DNA from: an uncultured Nesterenkonia sp.
Lineage (GTDB): Bacteria > Actinomycetota > Actinomycetes > Actinomycetales > Micrococcaceae
Direction: 5' to 3'
DNA length: 64,000 nt
Assembly (NCBI GenBank): GCA_947494195.1
Contig: CANLUC010000006.1
Coordinates: 32,380 to 96,379 of the forward strand
In this document: one piece after another, positions 44,835-53,644 of the stretch
Layout of the letters: the number at the start of each line of letters is the position of its first letter
Position numbering within the stretch: the first letter of the stretch is position 1
Position numbers and translations under genes: made by a program
The notes under the pieces: generated by a model
What the model was told of the DNA's origin: nothing
Databases searched by the model: none
Seen by the model: the letters and a program-made list of their open reading frames with translations, nothing else

Positions 44835-45209
44835 ATGCCTACACCGCAAGCCCAGACACCATCCCAGAGGCCCTCGGAGTACCAACGCAACGCCTTCGCC
44901 CCAGCGATCCTCGCAGCGATCGTCTGCCTGGCCGGGATCGCCCTGATCGACCATGAGTACTACTTCGAGGTCCGCTACATCATCACGATCCTCGCCGTCA
45001 TCATCGGGTGGTTCGCTCTGCAGGCACGCCAGTGGTGGTGGGTCCCCGCGATGCTCGCTATCGCGGTGTTGTGGAACCCTCTCTACCTATTCGAGTTCGA
45101 GGGCCCGCAGTGGGCTGGGGCGCACGTGACCGTCGCAGGTGTCTTCCTCGCAGCCGGCATCTTGATCAAGACACCACGGAAGCCAGTCGCTGGCCGGTCT
45201 GGCGCGTGA
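44835..45209 (+). CDS. Small membrane protein, possibly DUF6804 family
   Basis: A 124-residue protein with four hydrophobic helices. The pattern NAFAPAILAAIVCLAGIALIDHEYYFEVRYIITILAVIIGWFALQARQ, then WWWVPAMLAIAVLWNPLYLFEF, then VTVAGVFLAAGILIK is that of a small conserved actinobacterial membrane family I believe is DUF6804. There is no catalytic motif. It is preceded by GGAG about ten bases before ATG 44835. It stands between the pseudogenes and the metal region and shares no clear operon with either. Its role is unknown. Confidence 0.7.
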   Translation: MPTPQAQTPSQRPSEYQRNAFAPAILAAIVCLAGIALIDHEYYFEVRYIITILAVIIGWFALQARQWWWVPAMLAIAVLWNPLYLFEFEGPQWAGAHVTVAGVFLAAGILIKTPRKPVAGRSGA

Positions 45210-45464
45210 AGCGCCCAGGGCTGAGGTTGCCCGCCATGACTGGGGTTGCACCATGCCGGCACGCACCGCACTGGACGAATCGAATTTCTGGCTCTCCATG
45301 AGAAGGGGTGGCGGCGCTGCTGAGGTCGGTCAGTGTCAATCCCGCACCTGTGCCACCCAGAGGAACCGCACCCCCGAGGCGGCCGCTTCCTCGGTGACTG
45401 TCTGTTTCGTCTGACCGCTGTTCTGACTGTGATCGCGTTGCAGAAATACGTTGTGGGGTTGTTC

Positions 45465-46193
45465 TCAGAGGTATGCGGAGATCAGCGCGAACAGAGCGAA
45501 GCCAGACGTCAGGACTACGGTCCCCAGCGGGCTGGTGTCGCCCTTGTGTGCCTCAGCAAGCATCTCTTCGATGACCACACTGATCAGTATCCCGCCGGTA
45601 AACGCCAGCACAGATACGGTCAGCAGTTCAGGCGCTGATTGGAGCACGAAATAACCTAGAGCTGCTCCGGTGAAGACTGGGATGCCGAAGGCCAGGGCGA
45701 GCAGGATCCGTTTGCCGCGGTTGACTCCTGCTCGACGCAGGGTAGCGATCGCGGCGAAGCCTTCAGGGGCATCTGCGGGCACTTGACCAAGGGCCAGTAT
45801 CAAACCGAGTCGTGGGTCGATGAGGGCCCCGGCACCGATCATTATCCCGTCGCTGAACAGGTCCAGAGAAACACCAGCGAAGATCGCCCAAGGACCGTTG
45901 CTCTCAGCACCGCGTCCTAAACGGTGGCGCACGGAGTCAATGACACGTTCTAGTCCCATGAAGCCCAACCCACCTGCCGCCAGTGCCAGGATCGGCACCC
46001 ACGCGTGAGTCGCTGAGAGAGCTTCCGGCATCAGTTCAAGTCCGACGACAGCTAAGACGATACCAGCGGCGAGATGCAGTGCCAGGCTCAGGGTGCGGTC
46101 GGAGACCTTGGTGATTTCCGCGAGCAGCCCACCGAGAAAATTCCCGGCAGCCGGCAAGGCTGCAAGGACCAGGACGAGGGCGAATCCCTCCAT
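45465..46193 (-). CDS. ZIP family metal transporter
   Basis: A 242-residue membrane protein with about eight helices. Helix 2 carries LHLAAGIVLAVVGLELMPEAL. Helix 4 has SLDLFSDGIMIGAGAL with metal-binding Asp/Ser. Helix 5 has ALGQVPADAPEGFAAIATL, where HNxPEG of classical ZIPs has become QVPADAPEG, so the usual histidine is missing. Members move zinc or other divalent metals into the cytoplasm. It follows the P-type ATPase gene by 67 bases with its own GGAGG seven bases before ATG 46193. It is therefore probably part of the cmtR operon, which pairs an exporter and an importer. Confidence 0.85.
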   Translation of the reverse strand: MEGFALVLVLAALPAAGNFLGGLLAEITKVSDRTLSLALHLAAGIVLAVVGLELMPEALSATHAWVPILALAAGGLGFMGLERVIDSVRHRLGRGAESNGPWAIFAGVSLDLFSDGIMIGAGALIDPRLGLILALGQVPADAPEGFAAIATLRRAGVNRGKRILLALAFGIPVFTGAALGYFVLQSAPELLTVSVLAFTGGILISVVIEEMLAEAHKGDTSPLGTVVLTSGFALFALISAYL

Positions 46194-46260
46194 CGTTTAA
46201 CCTCCAAGGTGTTTCATCGTGGCGAGACTCTCGTAGAGAACTCGCAGCGACACTACGCGA

Positions 46261-48234
46261 TCAGTGGGCCGGTGCGGTGAGGTGTGGCCTGGCTCTCGGT
46301 TCTGCTGAGATGAAAGCATGCTCGGCTGAGGGAGAGCGGGCGGCGCGCAGCCCGTTGAGGATGACGAAGACTTCAGCGATCTCATGGACCAGCACGACAG
46401 CGGCTAGACCGAGCACACCGGTGATCGCCGGGGGGAGCAGCACGATGATCAGCGCCAGTGACAAGACGATGTTCTGGGTGATGATCCGTCGGCCTCGCCG
46501 GGTGTGATCAAGTGCCTGGGGGATCCGACGCAGGTCTTCGCCGGTGAAAGCGACATCTGCTGATTCGACTGCGGCGTCCGAGCCGGTGGCACCCATCGCG
46601 ATACCGATATCTGCGGCGGCCAGGGCGGGGGCGTCATTGATGCCGTCACCGATCATCGCCACCGGACCTGCTCCGGCTTCGCGCAGCTGGGTCACGGCGT
46701 GTGCCTTGTCCTGGGGGCGCAGCTGAGACCGGACCTCGGTGATGCCCGCCTCGTGGGCGAGTGCTTCTGCGGTGCGGGTGTTGTCCCCGGTGAGCATGGT
46801 CACGCCCAGACCCCGGGAGGTCAGGGATGTGATGACCTGGCTGGTCTCCGGGCGAAGCTCATCACGGACCCCGATCGCGCCAACCGGCTGACGCCCCCGG
46901 TGCAGGATCACCATGGTCATGCCTCGATTCTCGAAGTCTTCGACCTGTTCAGCGAGTTCACCTGGGCTGAGCCAGCGCGGATTCCCCACAGAGATCGGCA
47001 CCTCATCGACGATGCCGCTGATTCCTTGACCAGCCGTCTCTGTGACCTGCTGAGCATCAAGCACTTCGGTGGACTCGGTCGTGATGGCTGCGGCCAACGG
47101 GTGGGTGCTATGGGCCTCCAGAGACGCCGCCCAGTTCAACACCTGGGACCGGGTGGTGTCACCGGTGGTGAGCACCACGGTGACGGTGGGCTCATTGCGG
47201 GTCAGGGTCCCTGTCTTGTCCAGGGCCACATGGCGGATGCCACCGAGGCGTTCGAAGGCGGCGCCGGACTTGATGATCACTCCAAATTTGCTGGCTGCAC
47301 CGATGCCAGAGACCACCGTGATCGGCACTGAGATCGCTAACGCGCACGGCGAGGCGGCCACCAGGACGACCAGGGCACGCTGCACCCATAGCTCCGAGTC
47401 GCCGAGGATCCACCCGACCAGAGCGACCACGGTCGCCAGGAGGAGCACCCCTGGCACGAGGGGTCGAGCTAGACGATCGGCTAAGCGGGCTTGGTTGCCC
47501 TTCTGAGTCTGTGCCTGCTCGACCAGCTCCACGACCGTGGTCAGGGAGTTATCCGTGCCTGAGGCGGTGGCTTCGACGTCTAAGGTCCCGGAGGTGTTGA
47601 TCGATCCGGCCAGCACGTCATCCCCGGGGCTGACTTCTACAGGGATGGATTCTCCGGTGATCGCTGAGAGATCCATGCTGCTGTGCCCAGAACGCACCAC
47701 CGCGTCGGTGGCCAGACGCTCACCAGCGGCTAGACGCAGCACATCACCGGCGACGAGATCCTCAACCGGTGTGGTGCGCTTTGTACCATCGGCCGCGAGC
47801 ACGGTGGCGGTGGTGGGGATCAGGCCTAGGAGTGAGCGCAGCCCAGACTGGGCCCGGTCCATGGAGAGGTCCTCCAGCGCCTCGACGATCGAGTACAGGA
47901 AAGCCAGAGCGGCGGCTTCCTCGATATACCCCAGGAGGACTGCGCCCGTCGCGCTGATCGTCATCAGCAGTCCGATTCCCAGCCGACCGCGAGTGAACAG
48001 TCCCGTCAGCGCCCCCGGGACGAACTGGGAGGCACCGAAGAGCAGCGAACTCCAGAACAGCACCATAGCGAGCGTCTCGGCTTCGCTGGAGAGCCACTCC
48101 ACCAGGAGCCCGAACACCAGCAGCAGGCCCGAGGATGCAGGAATCAGCACGGAAGGGCTACGCCACCACGGGGTGTGGCGCTCTTGCTCAGCGGCCGGTC
48201 CGGGGGCTTCGCAGCCGCAGGCCGATGTGCTCAC
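46261..48234 (-). CDS. Heavy-metal P1B-type ATPase (Cd/Zn/Pb exporter)
   Basis: A 657-residue metal-translocating ATPase started at GTG 48234, whose GTGA overlaps the regulator stop codon; the longer ORF start is inside the regulator gene. The short N-terminus has a CGC cysteine motif instead of a full heavy-metal-associated domain. The actuator TGES, the transmembrane metal site SPCALAI (where Cu pumps have CPC), the phosphorylation motif DKTGTLT, the HP dipeptide in HSTHPLAAAI, and the hinge GDGINDAPALAAADIG are all present. The SPC motif and the CmtR partner point to Cd, Pb or Zn export. It is the second gene of the cmtR-ATPase-ZIP operon. Confidence 0.93.
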   Translation of the reverse strand: MSTSACGCEAPGPAAEQERHTPWWRSPSVLIPASSGLLLVFGLLVEWLSSEAETLAMVLFWSSLLFGASQFVPGALTGLFTRGRLGIGLLMTISATGAVLLGYIEEAAALAFLYSIVEALEDLSMDRAQSGLRSLLGLIPTTATVLAADGTKRTTPVEDLVAGDVLRLAAGERLATDAVVRSGHSSMDLSAITGESIPVEVSPGDDVLAGSINTSGTLDVEATASGTDNSLTTVVELVEQAQTQKGNQARLADRLARPLVPGVLLLATVVALVGWILGDSELWVQRALVVLVAASPCALAISVPITVVSGIGAASKFGVIIKSGAAFERLGGIRHVALDKTGTLTRNEPTVTVVLTTGDTTRSQVLNWAASLEAHSTHPLAAAITTESTEVLDAQQVTETAGQGISGIVDEVPISVGNPRWLSPGELAEQVEDFENRGMTMVILHRGRQPVGAIGVRDELRPETSQVITSLTSRGLGVTMLTGDNTRTAEALAHEAGITEVRSQLRPQDKAHAVTQLREAGAGPVAMIGDGINDAPALAAADIGIAMGATGSDAAVESADVAFTGEDLRRIPQALDHTRRGRRIITQNIVLSLALIIVLLPPAITGVLGLAAVVLVHEIAEVFVILNGLRAARSPSAEHAFISAEPRARPHLTAPAH

Positions 48235-48593
48235 CGCTGGGCCGCCTGGCCCTCGCAGCACCCTGCTACCGTGCATTGCGGATCCACACAGGGGGCCTCT
48301 TCATCGACGGCCAGTGTGGTCTCTACCAGCGTGTTCAGCGCTCGAGACAGGTGAGCGTCGACGATCTCGTAGCGGGTCTTCCGACCCTGATGCTCCACGA
48401 CGATGATCCCGCAGTCCCGCAGGCACGCCAAGTGGTTCGACACATTCGACCGCGAGAGCCCCAGCTCCCGAGCAAGATCTCCGGGATACCGTGGCCCCTG
48501 GAGCAGGAGCAGCAGGATTCTCGAGCGGGTGGGATCAGCCATCGCCCGACCCAGCCGGTTCATCACATCGAGACGCGAAGCAATAGTCAGCAT
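48231..48593 (-). CDS. cmtR: CmtR-type ArsR/SmtB metal-sensing repressor
   Basis: A 120-residue winged-helix repressor. The helix-turn-helix is YPGDLARELGLSRSNVSNHLACLRDCG. The three cysteines that bind Cd(II)/Pb(II) in Mycobacterium tuberculosis CmtR (Cys57, Cys61 and Cys102) are present at exactly these positions, in ACLRDCG and APCVD. Metal binding releases the protein from its operator and derepresses the exporter. Its stop overlaps the ATPase start. ATG 48593 has no ribosome site but lies seven bases after a TATAGT -10 box, so the mRNA is probably leaderless. Confidence 0.93.
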   Translation of the reverse strand: MLTIASRLDVMNRLGRAMADPTRSRILLLLLQGPRYPGDLARELGLSRSNVSNHLACLRDCGIIVVEHQGRKTRYEIVDAHLSRALNTLVETTLAVDEEAPCVDPQCTVAGCCEGQAAQR

Positions 48594-48625
48594 GCGCTGA
48601 ACTATACATCAAGTAGTGAACTGTT
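48594..48625 (-). promoter_or_regulatory. Promoter/operator region of the cmtR operon, probably leaderless
   Basis: TATAGT at 48601-48606 on the minus strand lies seven bases before the cmtR start codon, so transcription would begin at or next to the ATG. GTTCA occurs on both sides (GTTCACTACTTGATGTATAG, then TTCAGC), a direct-repeat arrangement overlapping the -10 box, where a repressor dimer could bind. Confidence 0.45.
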
Positions 48626-48744
48626 TGGAGAGTCTCCTACGGCCTCGGTGGGCGAGAAAAGTTTCTCAATTCCCCCGGCCCCGGGAGTCTTGGCAGACAC
48701 CAGAAAATCCCAGGGCCATCTTCGTAGTGAGGGCGGCTCTTTGA

Positions 48745-49509
48745 TCAGATGGGCATGACTACTTCGTTGGCGAACCAGTCTTGGAGAGCGTAGGTCCAGT
48801 CATTCCAGATGCCGGTGACCATTAACAGGCCCACGGTGATCAACATGCCCCCGCCCAGGCGCATGACAGTGGTCTTGTGCCGGGTGAAGAACTTCAAGGT
48901 GCGCATGCCACGTTGCATGCCTGCGCTGATGAGGATGAAGGGGATTCCCAGTCCCAGGCAGTAGGCAAACACCAGGAGGGCTCCGCGTGTGGAATCTTCT
49001 CCGTAGACCAGCGCCAGGACCGCGGCCAGGGTCGGTCCGATACATGGTGCCCAGCCGATGCCGAAGGTCGCACCGAGGAAGGGTGCTCCGAGCAGTCCGT
49101 CTGGTGGGCGGCGGTGGATCTTTCGTTCACGCTGGAAGAAGCTGAAGGCGCCCATGAAGATCAGGCCCATGAAAACGACGATGACCCCGAGCAGCTGAGT
49201 GACCCAGCCCCCCTCGACCCTGAGCCAGGTCGTGGCGTAGATGAATACCGACCCGATCAGCATGAAGACCACGCTGAACCCCAGGACGAAGAGCAGCGCG
49301 CCGAGCACCATGCGTGAGCGCGAGCGTTGATGCAGTTCAACCCCGGAGAGCCCGGTGATATACCCGAGGTAGCCAGGCACCAGCGGCAGCACGCACGGAG
49401 AGAGGAAGGAGACCAGGCCCGCGAGCATGGCAACCGGTGCTGCCAATAACAGCGAGCTGTCGAAGACGATTTCTGCGAAAGGGTTATTCGTGGTGGCTGC
49501 GCCGAGCAT
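48745..49509 (-). CDS. ccdA: CcdA-type thiol:disulfide transmembrane electron carrier
   Basis: A 254-residue membrane protein of six helices that carries electrons from cytoplasmic thioredoxin across the membrane. The two redox cysteines are in helices 1 and 4: VSFLSPCVLPLVPGYLGYI and GIGWAPCIGPTLAAVL. GLSGVELHQRS between the first helices and the paired-repeat topology are typical. Its start overlaps the TlpA-like stop by one base (TGATG), so the TlpA-like protein is its likely partner. In related systems the pair keeps cytochrome c haem-binding cysteines reduced, but no cytochrome genes are in this operon. Confidence 0.93.
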   Translation of the reverse strand: MLGAATTNNPFAEIVFDSSLLLAAPVAMLAGLVSFLSPCVLPLVPGYLGYITGLSGVELHQRSRSRMVLGALLFVLGFSVVFMLIGSVFIYATTWLRVEGGWVTQLLGVIVVFMGLIFMGAFSFFQRERKIHRRPPDGLLGAPFLGATFGIGWAPCIGPTLAAVLALVYGEDSTRGALLVFAYCLGLGIPFILISAGMQRGMRTLKFFTRHKTTVMRLGGGMLITVGLLMVTGIWNDWTYALQDWFANEVVMPI

Positions 49510-50189
49510 CAGCGGTTCCCCCTCTGCTCCTCGCCGACGCTGTCAACGACGCCGCTGCCGGTTAAGTCGGCTTGATCTTCTTCCAGTACGGTGCTGATCA
49601 GGGTGCGCAGTGTGCTCGGCTCGATGATTCCTACGACACGAGCGCTGACCCGAGCCTGGGTGTCCAGGACCAACGTCGTGGGTACCGCGGAGGGGTGGAC
49701 GTAATCGGTCATGGCCATCATGACCTCTCCGGTCCGGTCCTCCATGGAGGGGTAGGTGATGCCGAAGTTCCGTTCAAAAGCCTCGGCAGTCGCTTGGGTG
49801 TCGCGGGTATTGATCCCGAAGAATTGGACGCCATCGGGTCTGAACTCCTCATAGGCGGCTTGTAAGTCGGGAGCCTCTACCCGGCACGGAGCGCAGGCGG
49901 CGTACCAAAAGTTCAGGACGGTGACCTCACCCTGGAGGGTCTCCGGGGTGATCTTTGTACCGTTGAAGAGTGTGGCCTCGAAGGCCACGGCAGCCCCACG
50001 ATTACCAGGTGCGAATTCCTCCACGGAACCGTCACCAGAGATGTAGTTCGATCCATCATTTTGTGCTCGCTGTGCCAGGTCGTCATTGTCGGAGCCGCAA
50101 GCGCTGACCATAAACGCCGTGGCGGTCAACGCGATCGTGGTGAGGGCGTGTCGGCGGGTCCGAGGTGTGGGGGAAGAATCTGCTGTCAT
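49509..50189 (-). CDS. TlpA-like thioredoxin-fold lipoprotein
   Basis: A 226-residue exported thioredoxin-fold protein started at ATG 50189, after AGGAG. The signal peptide ends in the lipobox MVSAC, so the protein is anchored outside the membrane. The redox centre is WYAACAPCRVEAPD (CxxC with Ala-Pro), then QFFGINTRDTQATAEAFERNFGITYPS and the cis-proline AVPTTLVLD. These features fit the ResA/TlpA group that reduces extracytoplasmic disulfides with electrons from CcdA, encoded next. The upstream gap to the VKOR gene is 99 bases. Confidence 0.92.
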   Translation of the reverse strand: MTADSSPTPRTRRHALTTIALTATAFMVSACGSDNDDLAQRAQNDGSNYISGDGSVEEFAPGNRGAAVAFEATLFNGTKITPETLQGEVTVLNFWYAACAPCRVEAPDLQAAYEEFRPDGVQFFGINTRDTQATAEAFERNFGITYPSMEDRTGEVMMAMTDYVHPSAVPTTLVLDTQARVSARVVGIIEPSTLRTLISTVLEEDQADLTGSGVVDSVGEEQRGNR

Positions 50190-50288
50190 GGAGTCTCCTG
50201 GGTGTGAGATCTTCGCGGTCCTGTGCGGCCGGTCGGGCTCTGTGCTTGCCGTCCTCGCCGCGCTCTGGGACAAGGGGAGCCGCACGCT

Positions 50289-50930
50289 TTAGGAGAAGTT
50301 CAGAGCGGCAACGATCACGAGTCCCGCGATCAGCACGAACCATGTCAGCAACACGGTGCCGTGGTGCTCCAGCACGGCCCGTTCCAGTCGTGGGGGTCCT
50401 CCAGATCTCTGGTGGCCCCATCGGCTCAGGGATTCGAGGCTGACGTACCACATGGCGGAGAACATGGCGGCCCACGCGAGCATGCAATAGGGGCAGAGCG
50501 CTTCGATGCTGAATAGGCTCTGAGACATCAACCAGCCCACGAAGAACGTGCCAAGTGTGACACCGGCCTGCAGCCCACCCCAGTACCACCCGCTCAGGCG
50601 GGCACCACCCAGAAGTGCCCCGCCGGTGGCAGCGACCAGTGCAAATCCTACGAGGCCGATATACGGGTTGGGGAACCCAAAGACCTCAGCTTGCCAGGAG
50701 TTCATCACCGGCAAACAGGACACGGTCTCGCCCAGGGTGCAGCTCGGAGAATAGAAGGGGTTGGTCAGCAGCCAGTACTTCTCCACCGCGAGGATGAAAG
50801 AAGGCACCAGTCCCAGGACACCAGAGACGAGAAGCACCAGCCCCGTGACCTTGGAAGGTAGGCCCGGAACGCTTCCGGGTGATACTGGCGCGGAACTTTC
50901 AGACGACTCAGGTGTGGTGTGTGTCCTCAC
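50289..50930 (-). CDS. Vitamin K epoxide reductase (VKOR) family protein
   Basis: A 213-residue membrane protein of about five helices that reoxidises DsbA-like proteins using quinone in actinobacteria. The CxxC redox centre is IEALCPYCMLAW and the loop cysteine pair lies in SCTLGETVSCLPVMNSWQ; both are needed for electron relay. FGFPNPYIGLVGFALV, the helix that binds quinone, is present. Its start overlaps the end of the DsbA-like gene by four bases, so the two form an oxidation pair. This replaces DsbB, as usual in this phylum. Confidence 0.93.
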   Translation of the reverse strand: MRTHTTPESSESSAPVSPGSVPGLPSKVTGLVLLVSGVLGLVPSFILAVEKYWLLTNPFYSPSCTLGETVSCLPVMNSWQAEVFGFPNPYIGLVGFALVAATGGALLGGARLSGWYWGGLQAGVTLGTFFVGWLMSQSLFSIEALCPYCMLAWAAMFSAMWYVSLESLSRWGHQRSGGPPRLERAVLEHHGTVLLTWFVLIAGLVIVAALNFS

Positions 50931-51649
50931 TGAGCTTCGAGGGCTTCATCAAGGGGGTCTGTGAGGTCTTCGATCGACTCAGGGTTGAGCTGTTCGTCGT
51001 TGACGAAGAACGTCGGTGTCCCCTGGAGTTGAAGCTCTACAGCATCGTCAAAGTCCGCTTGGACCCGGTCTGCGACCTCATCGGAGAAGTAGTCCTCTTC
51101 CCATTGATCCATGTCGAGTCCGAGTTCCTCGGCGTAGCCACGAAACACATCGTCCTGAGGGTCTTCGTTGTGGCTCCATTGCTCCTGGGTCTCGTACATC
51201 TGCTGATACATCGCCTCGAGTTCACCCTGTCGGGCGGCAGCTTCCACCGCGTGGGCTGCCTGCCGGGAGTTTGGGTGCCCATCGAGGGGGAAGTACCGGA
51301 TCACGAAGGACACTTCTCCTTCGTAGCGTTCCCGAAGATCTTCGACGGCGGGGTAGATCGCGCCGCAGGCCTCGCACTCGAAGTCCAGGAACTCCACAAA
51401 GGTCACATCGCTCTGCGGGACGTCGTCGAGTCTGCGTGAATCTTCTCTGACGATCAGCTCGGAGTTCACTGCGCTGGACCCAGAGGCAGGGGGAGTTTCT
51501 TCTGGGGAATCGCGGAAGATCATGATCGCGACCACGGCTAGGACCACGACGACTGCTACGCCAAGAAGCCATCGTAGAGTCTTTTTCTTGGTGGCCGTGC
51601 CGCCAAGGGGGCTGTTGATAGGGGGATCTGAGGGGTGATCAGCAGACAT
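50927..51649 (-). CDS. DsbA-family membrane-anchored thiol oxidase
   Basis: A 240-residue protein started at ATG 51649 (MSADHPSDPP); the track's longer start has no ribosome support. One N-terminal helix near residues 25-43 anchors an extracellular thioredoxin fold. The redox centre is DFECEACGAIYP (CEAC), with an alpha-helical insert (MYQQMYETQEQWSHNEDPQDDVF) and the cis-proline in GTPTFFVND. It introduces disulfides into exported proteins and is reoxidised by the VKOR protein. It is the first gene of a four-gene redox operon (dsbA-like, VKOR, tlpA-like, ccdA). Confidence 0.92.
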   Translation of the reverse strand: MSADHPSDPPINSPLGGTATKKKTLRWLLGVAVVVVLAVVAIMIFRDSPEETPPASGSSAVNSELIVREDSRRLDDVPQSDVTFVEFLDFECEACGAIYPAVEDLRERYEGEVSFVIRYFPLDGHPNSRQAAHAVEAAARQGELEAMYQQMYETQEQWSHNEDPQDDVFRGYAEELGLDMDQWEEDYFSDEVADRVQADFDDAVELQLQGTPTFFVNDEQLNPESIEDLTDPLDEALEAQ

Positions 51650-51760
51650 GGGGATCCGTTCTTGAGGCAGGTTCTTGGTCACCGGTAGAGCGCAGCTCAC
51701 CGGGGCAGAGCAAAACGAGCCATCGCCGAAGCGCAGCAGCGATCAAGTCTCAGACGCGCT

Positions 51761-52318
51761 TCACGAGGCCAGGATGAGCTCTGGTGGCCCCCGAAGAGGA
51801 GTGGGCCCCTCCCCAGGGCGAGGTCTGACGGGCGCCCATATCGTGTTTGCCACGGCCACACAGGCTGGGTAGGAGGCCCGGGGAATGGCCTCGGGCAGCG
51901 GCTGAAACAGCGACATCCCCAGCACCAGGTACAGCACTTCTACCAGCTCATCGCCGCGACGGATCACCGCGTAGGTGACCACCAGAGCCACCACATGAAT
52001 CGAGAGGGCGCCGAATTCGAGATGAATCAGCAGCGGATGCTGATGATCCCCCACAGCAGTGGGACCTGGCCCGAACAGCAGGTGAAGGAAGACTTGACCA
52101 GTCAGTACCGCACTGACGAGTCGTCCTCGGCTGCGCGGCACGCGTGAGAGACCGATGCAGACCGGTGTGGCCACAGTGAGGGCGAGGAGAACTATTACTG
52201 GTTCCGGAACATGGCCGGTGGCGGAGTAGTGAGCCACAGCGGTGGAGAGCACGGCGGTGAAACCGATGATGATTCCCCGGGCGATCCGTCCAAGACCGCG
52301 AAGATTTGAGGCGTACAC
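51761..52318 (-). CDS. Hypothetical membrane protein, possibly linked to copper genes
   Basis: A protein of about 185 residues started at GTG 52318, chosen because GGGAGGAGG lies some ten bases upstream; the track's longer ORF has no membrane-like character before this point. Four to five hydrophobic helices are visible, with a histidine cluster AVGDHQHPLLIHLEFGALSIHVVAL near the middle, which could bind metal or haem. It lies between the redox operon and the CopC gene on the same strand. I do not recognise the family with certainty. Confidence 0.7.
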   Translation of the reverse strand: MYASNLRGLGRIARGIIIGFTAVLSTAVAHYSATGHVPEPVIVLLALTVATPVCIGLSRVPRSRGRLVSAVLTGQVFLHLLFGPGPTAVGDHQHPLLIHLEFGALSIHVVALVVTYAVIRRGDELVEVLYLVLGMSLFQPLPEAIPRASYPACVAVANTIWAPVRPRPGEGPTPLRGPPELILAS

Positions 52319-52753
52319 AGCACCCTGCCTCCTCCCAGTCTCCACACCCCAAGGGTGGGGATCGGCTATCTGCAGAAATTCTACAGGACGTAGAAAACGG
52401 CATACCGAGAGGTGCCTGTGGCGAGCCACCGAAGCCCGGCCCGGCAGCGAATCCACCTGAAGTCCTGCGGGGATCGTTCCCGTGCGACTGACGGTCAGCC
52501 TCGTGGTGTAGATGCTGCCATCGCCGGTCTGTGTGATGCTGCTCGCGGGTCATGCTGCACTGATGTGGTCAAGGCGCCGCCCTGGATTTCGCTCGCGTCA
52601 GGATGCGGACCCAACGTTGAGCAGGAATGTCCCGTCGTGGCCGAGGGGCTCGACCCTTCGGGGCATCACCGGCTGGGGTCTCAGCAGGGACCCCCAAGCG
52701 CGCGGGTTCATCTCCTGACTTGCAACCGGGGCCCGCCGATCGACGCGTCAGCG
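52319..52753. other. Intergenic region with a small dyad
   Basis: No gene is supported in these 435 bases; the ORFs on both strands are short and composition-driven. At 52379-52395 there is a dyad TTCTAC-aggac-GTAGAA, about 60 bases upstream of the membrane protein start, resembling an operator for a small dimeric repressor. The remaining sequence shows no clear hairpin terminator for the copC gene at its right side. Confidence 0.4.
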
Positions 52754-53410
52754 TCAGAGTTTGCGGCGCCTGGTGACAGTGATGATTACTGCGCCCAGCA
52801 CCACTGCGCCCAGCACCAACGCAGCGAGGACAAGCGCCTGCCAGGCGGGCAGGCTGCCTGAATCCTGGGTCCCGGAAAGGTCGGCGTCCGCCTCGGAGGT
52901 GGGGTCACGCTCAGGGCTCTGAGAAGACGCTGGTGGGGCTGGGGTGCCAGCCTGTTCTGGGTCCTCGTCGGTGGGTTCGGAGCTGGGATCCTGTGCAGAC
53001 GGTGATTCTGCTGCGACGCTGAACGAGTAGCTGCCTTCGATGCGGTGTCCGTCAGAGGACACCACCGACCATTGCACCCGGTAGTCCCCGGCGCCCACCT
53101 CGGGCAAGGGCACGGTGGCGGTACCAGAATCGATGCGCGGGGGAGTATCGGTGATGACCTCGCCCTCGGCGTCAGAGACGATGATCAGCGGGTTCATCTC
53201 CACCAGCTCCCCAGAAAAAGTCAGCGAGACCTGGTGCGGGGGTTGCTGCAGCACGGCTCCGTCCGCCGGGGTGGTGTCCATCAGGACGTCGTGGGCCAGA
53301 GCTCGGGGCGCGGTGACGGTGCTGATCACACCGAGCAGAGCGATGATCATGGTGAATATGAAGACTCGGGGTAGTACTCGGGTAGGGCGAGGAGAAACGT
53401 GGCTTCGCAT
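52754..53410 (-). CDS. copC: CopC-domain copper-binding membrane protein
   Basis: A 218-residue exported protein started at ATG 53410 (a GTG lies one codon upstream). A signal peptide ends at APRALAHD, so the mature protein starts with histidine, as in CopC, where this His binds Cu(II). The CopC domain (residues 37-135) includes DTTPADGAVLQQPPHQVSLTFS and WSVVSSDGHRIEGSYSFSV, with the Asp-Gly-His copper ligands. A Pro/Ser/Glu-rich linker leads to one C-terminal helix and a RRRKL tail. It is divergent from the CopD/CtaG gene, so one promoter region serves both copper genes. Confidence 0.92.
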   Translation of the reverse strand: MRSHVSPRPTRVLPRVFIFTMIIALLGVISTVTAPRALAHDVLMDTTPADGAVLQQPPHQVSLTFSGELVEMNPLIIVSDAEGEVITDTPPRIDSGTATVPLPEVGAGDYRVQWSVVSSDGHRIEGSYSFSVAAESPSAQDPSSEPTDEDPEQAGTPAPPASSQSPERDPTSEADADLSGTQDSGSLPAWQALVLAALVLGAVVLGAVIITVTRRRKL

Positions 53411-53644
53411 CACACCATCCTAAGTGGACAGGAACGCTGAACCCTTCTCTGCGTCTACAGGGACGGGACTACGGAGTCACCAAGAGCCTCTGCGCGGGAT
53501 GCTGAAGAGGGTGTCTGCTCCGGTGTCACCAGGCTGAGGGCCTGCACGTAAGGGGCCTGCCTGTGCGAGGTCTCACTTGGTCGCTGGTGTGAAGCACCAG
53601 GGCGCCGTCATCGGTCCGGACGGGATTGAGGCTAACCTTGGCGG

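Noticed and set aside
53584-53600. Hairpin CTGGTG-N5-CACCAG in the copC-copD gap
   Set aside because: Only six base pairs and no T-run; too weak to call a terminator or operator.
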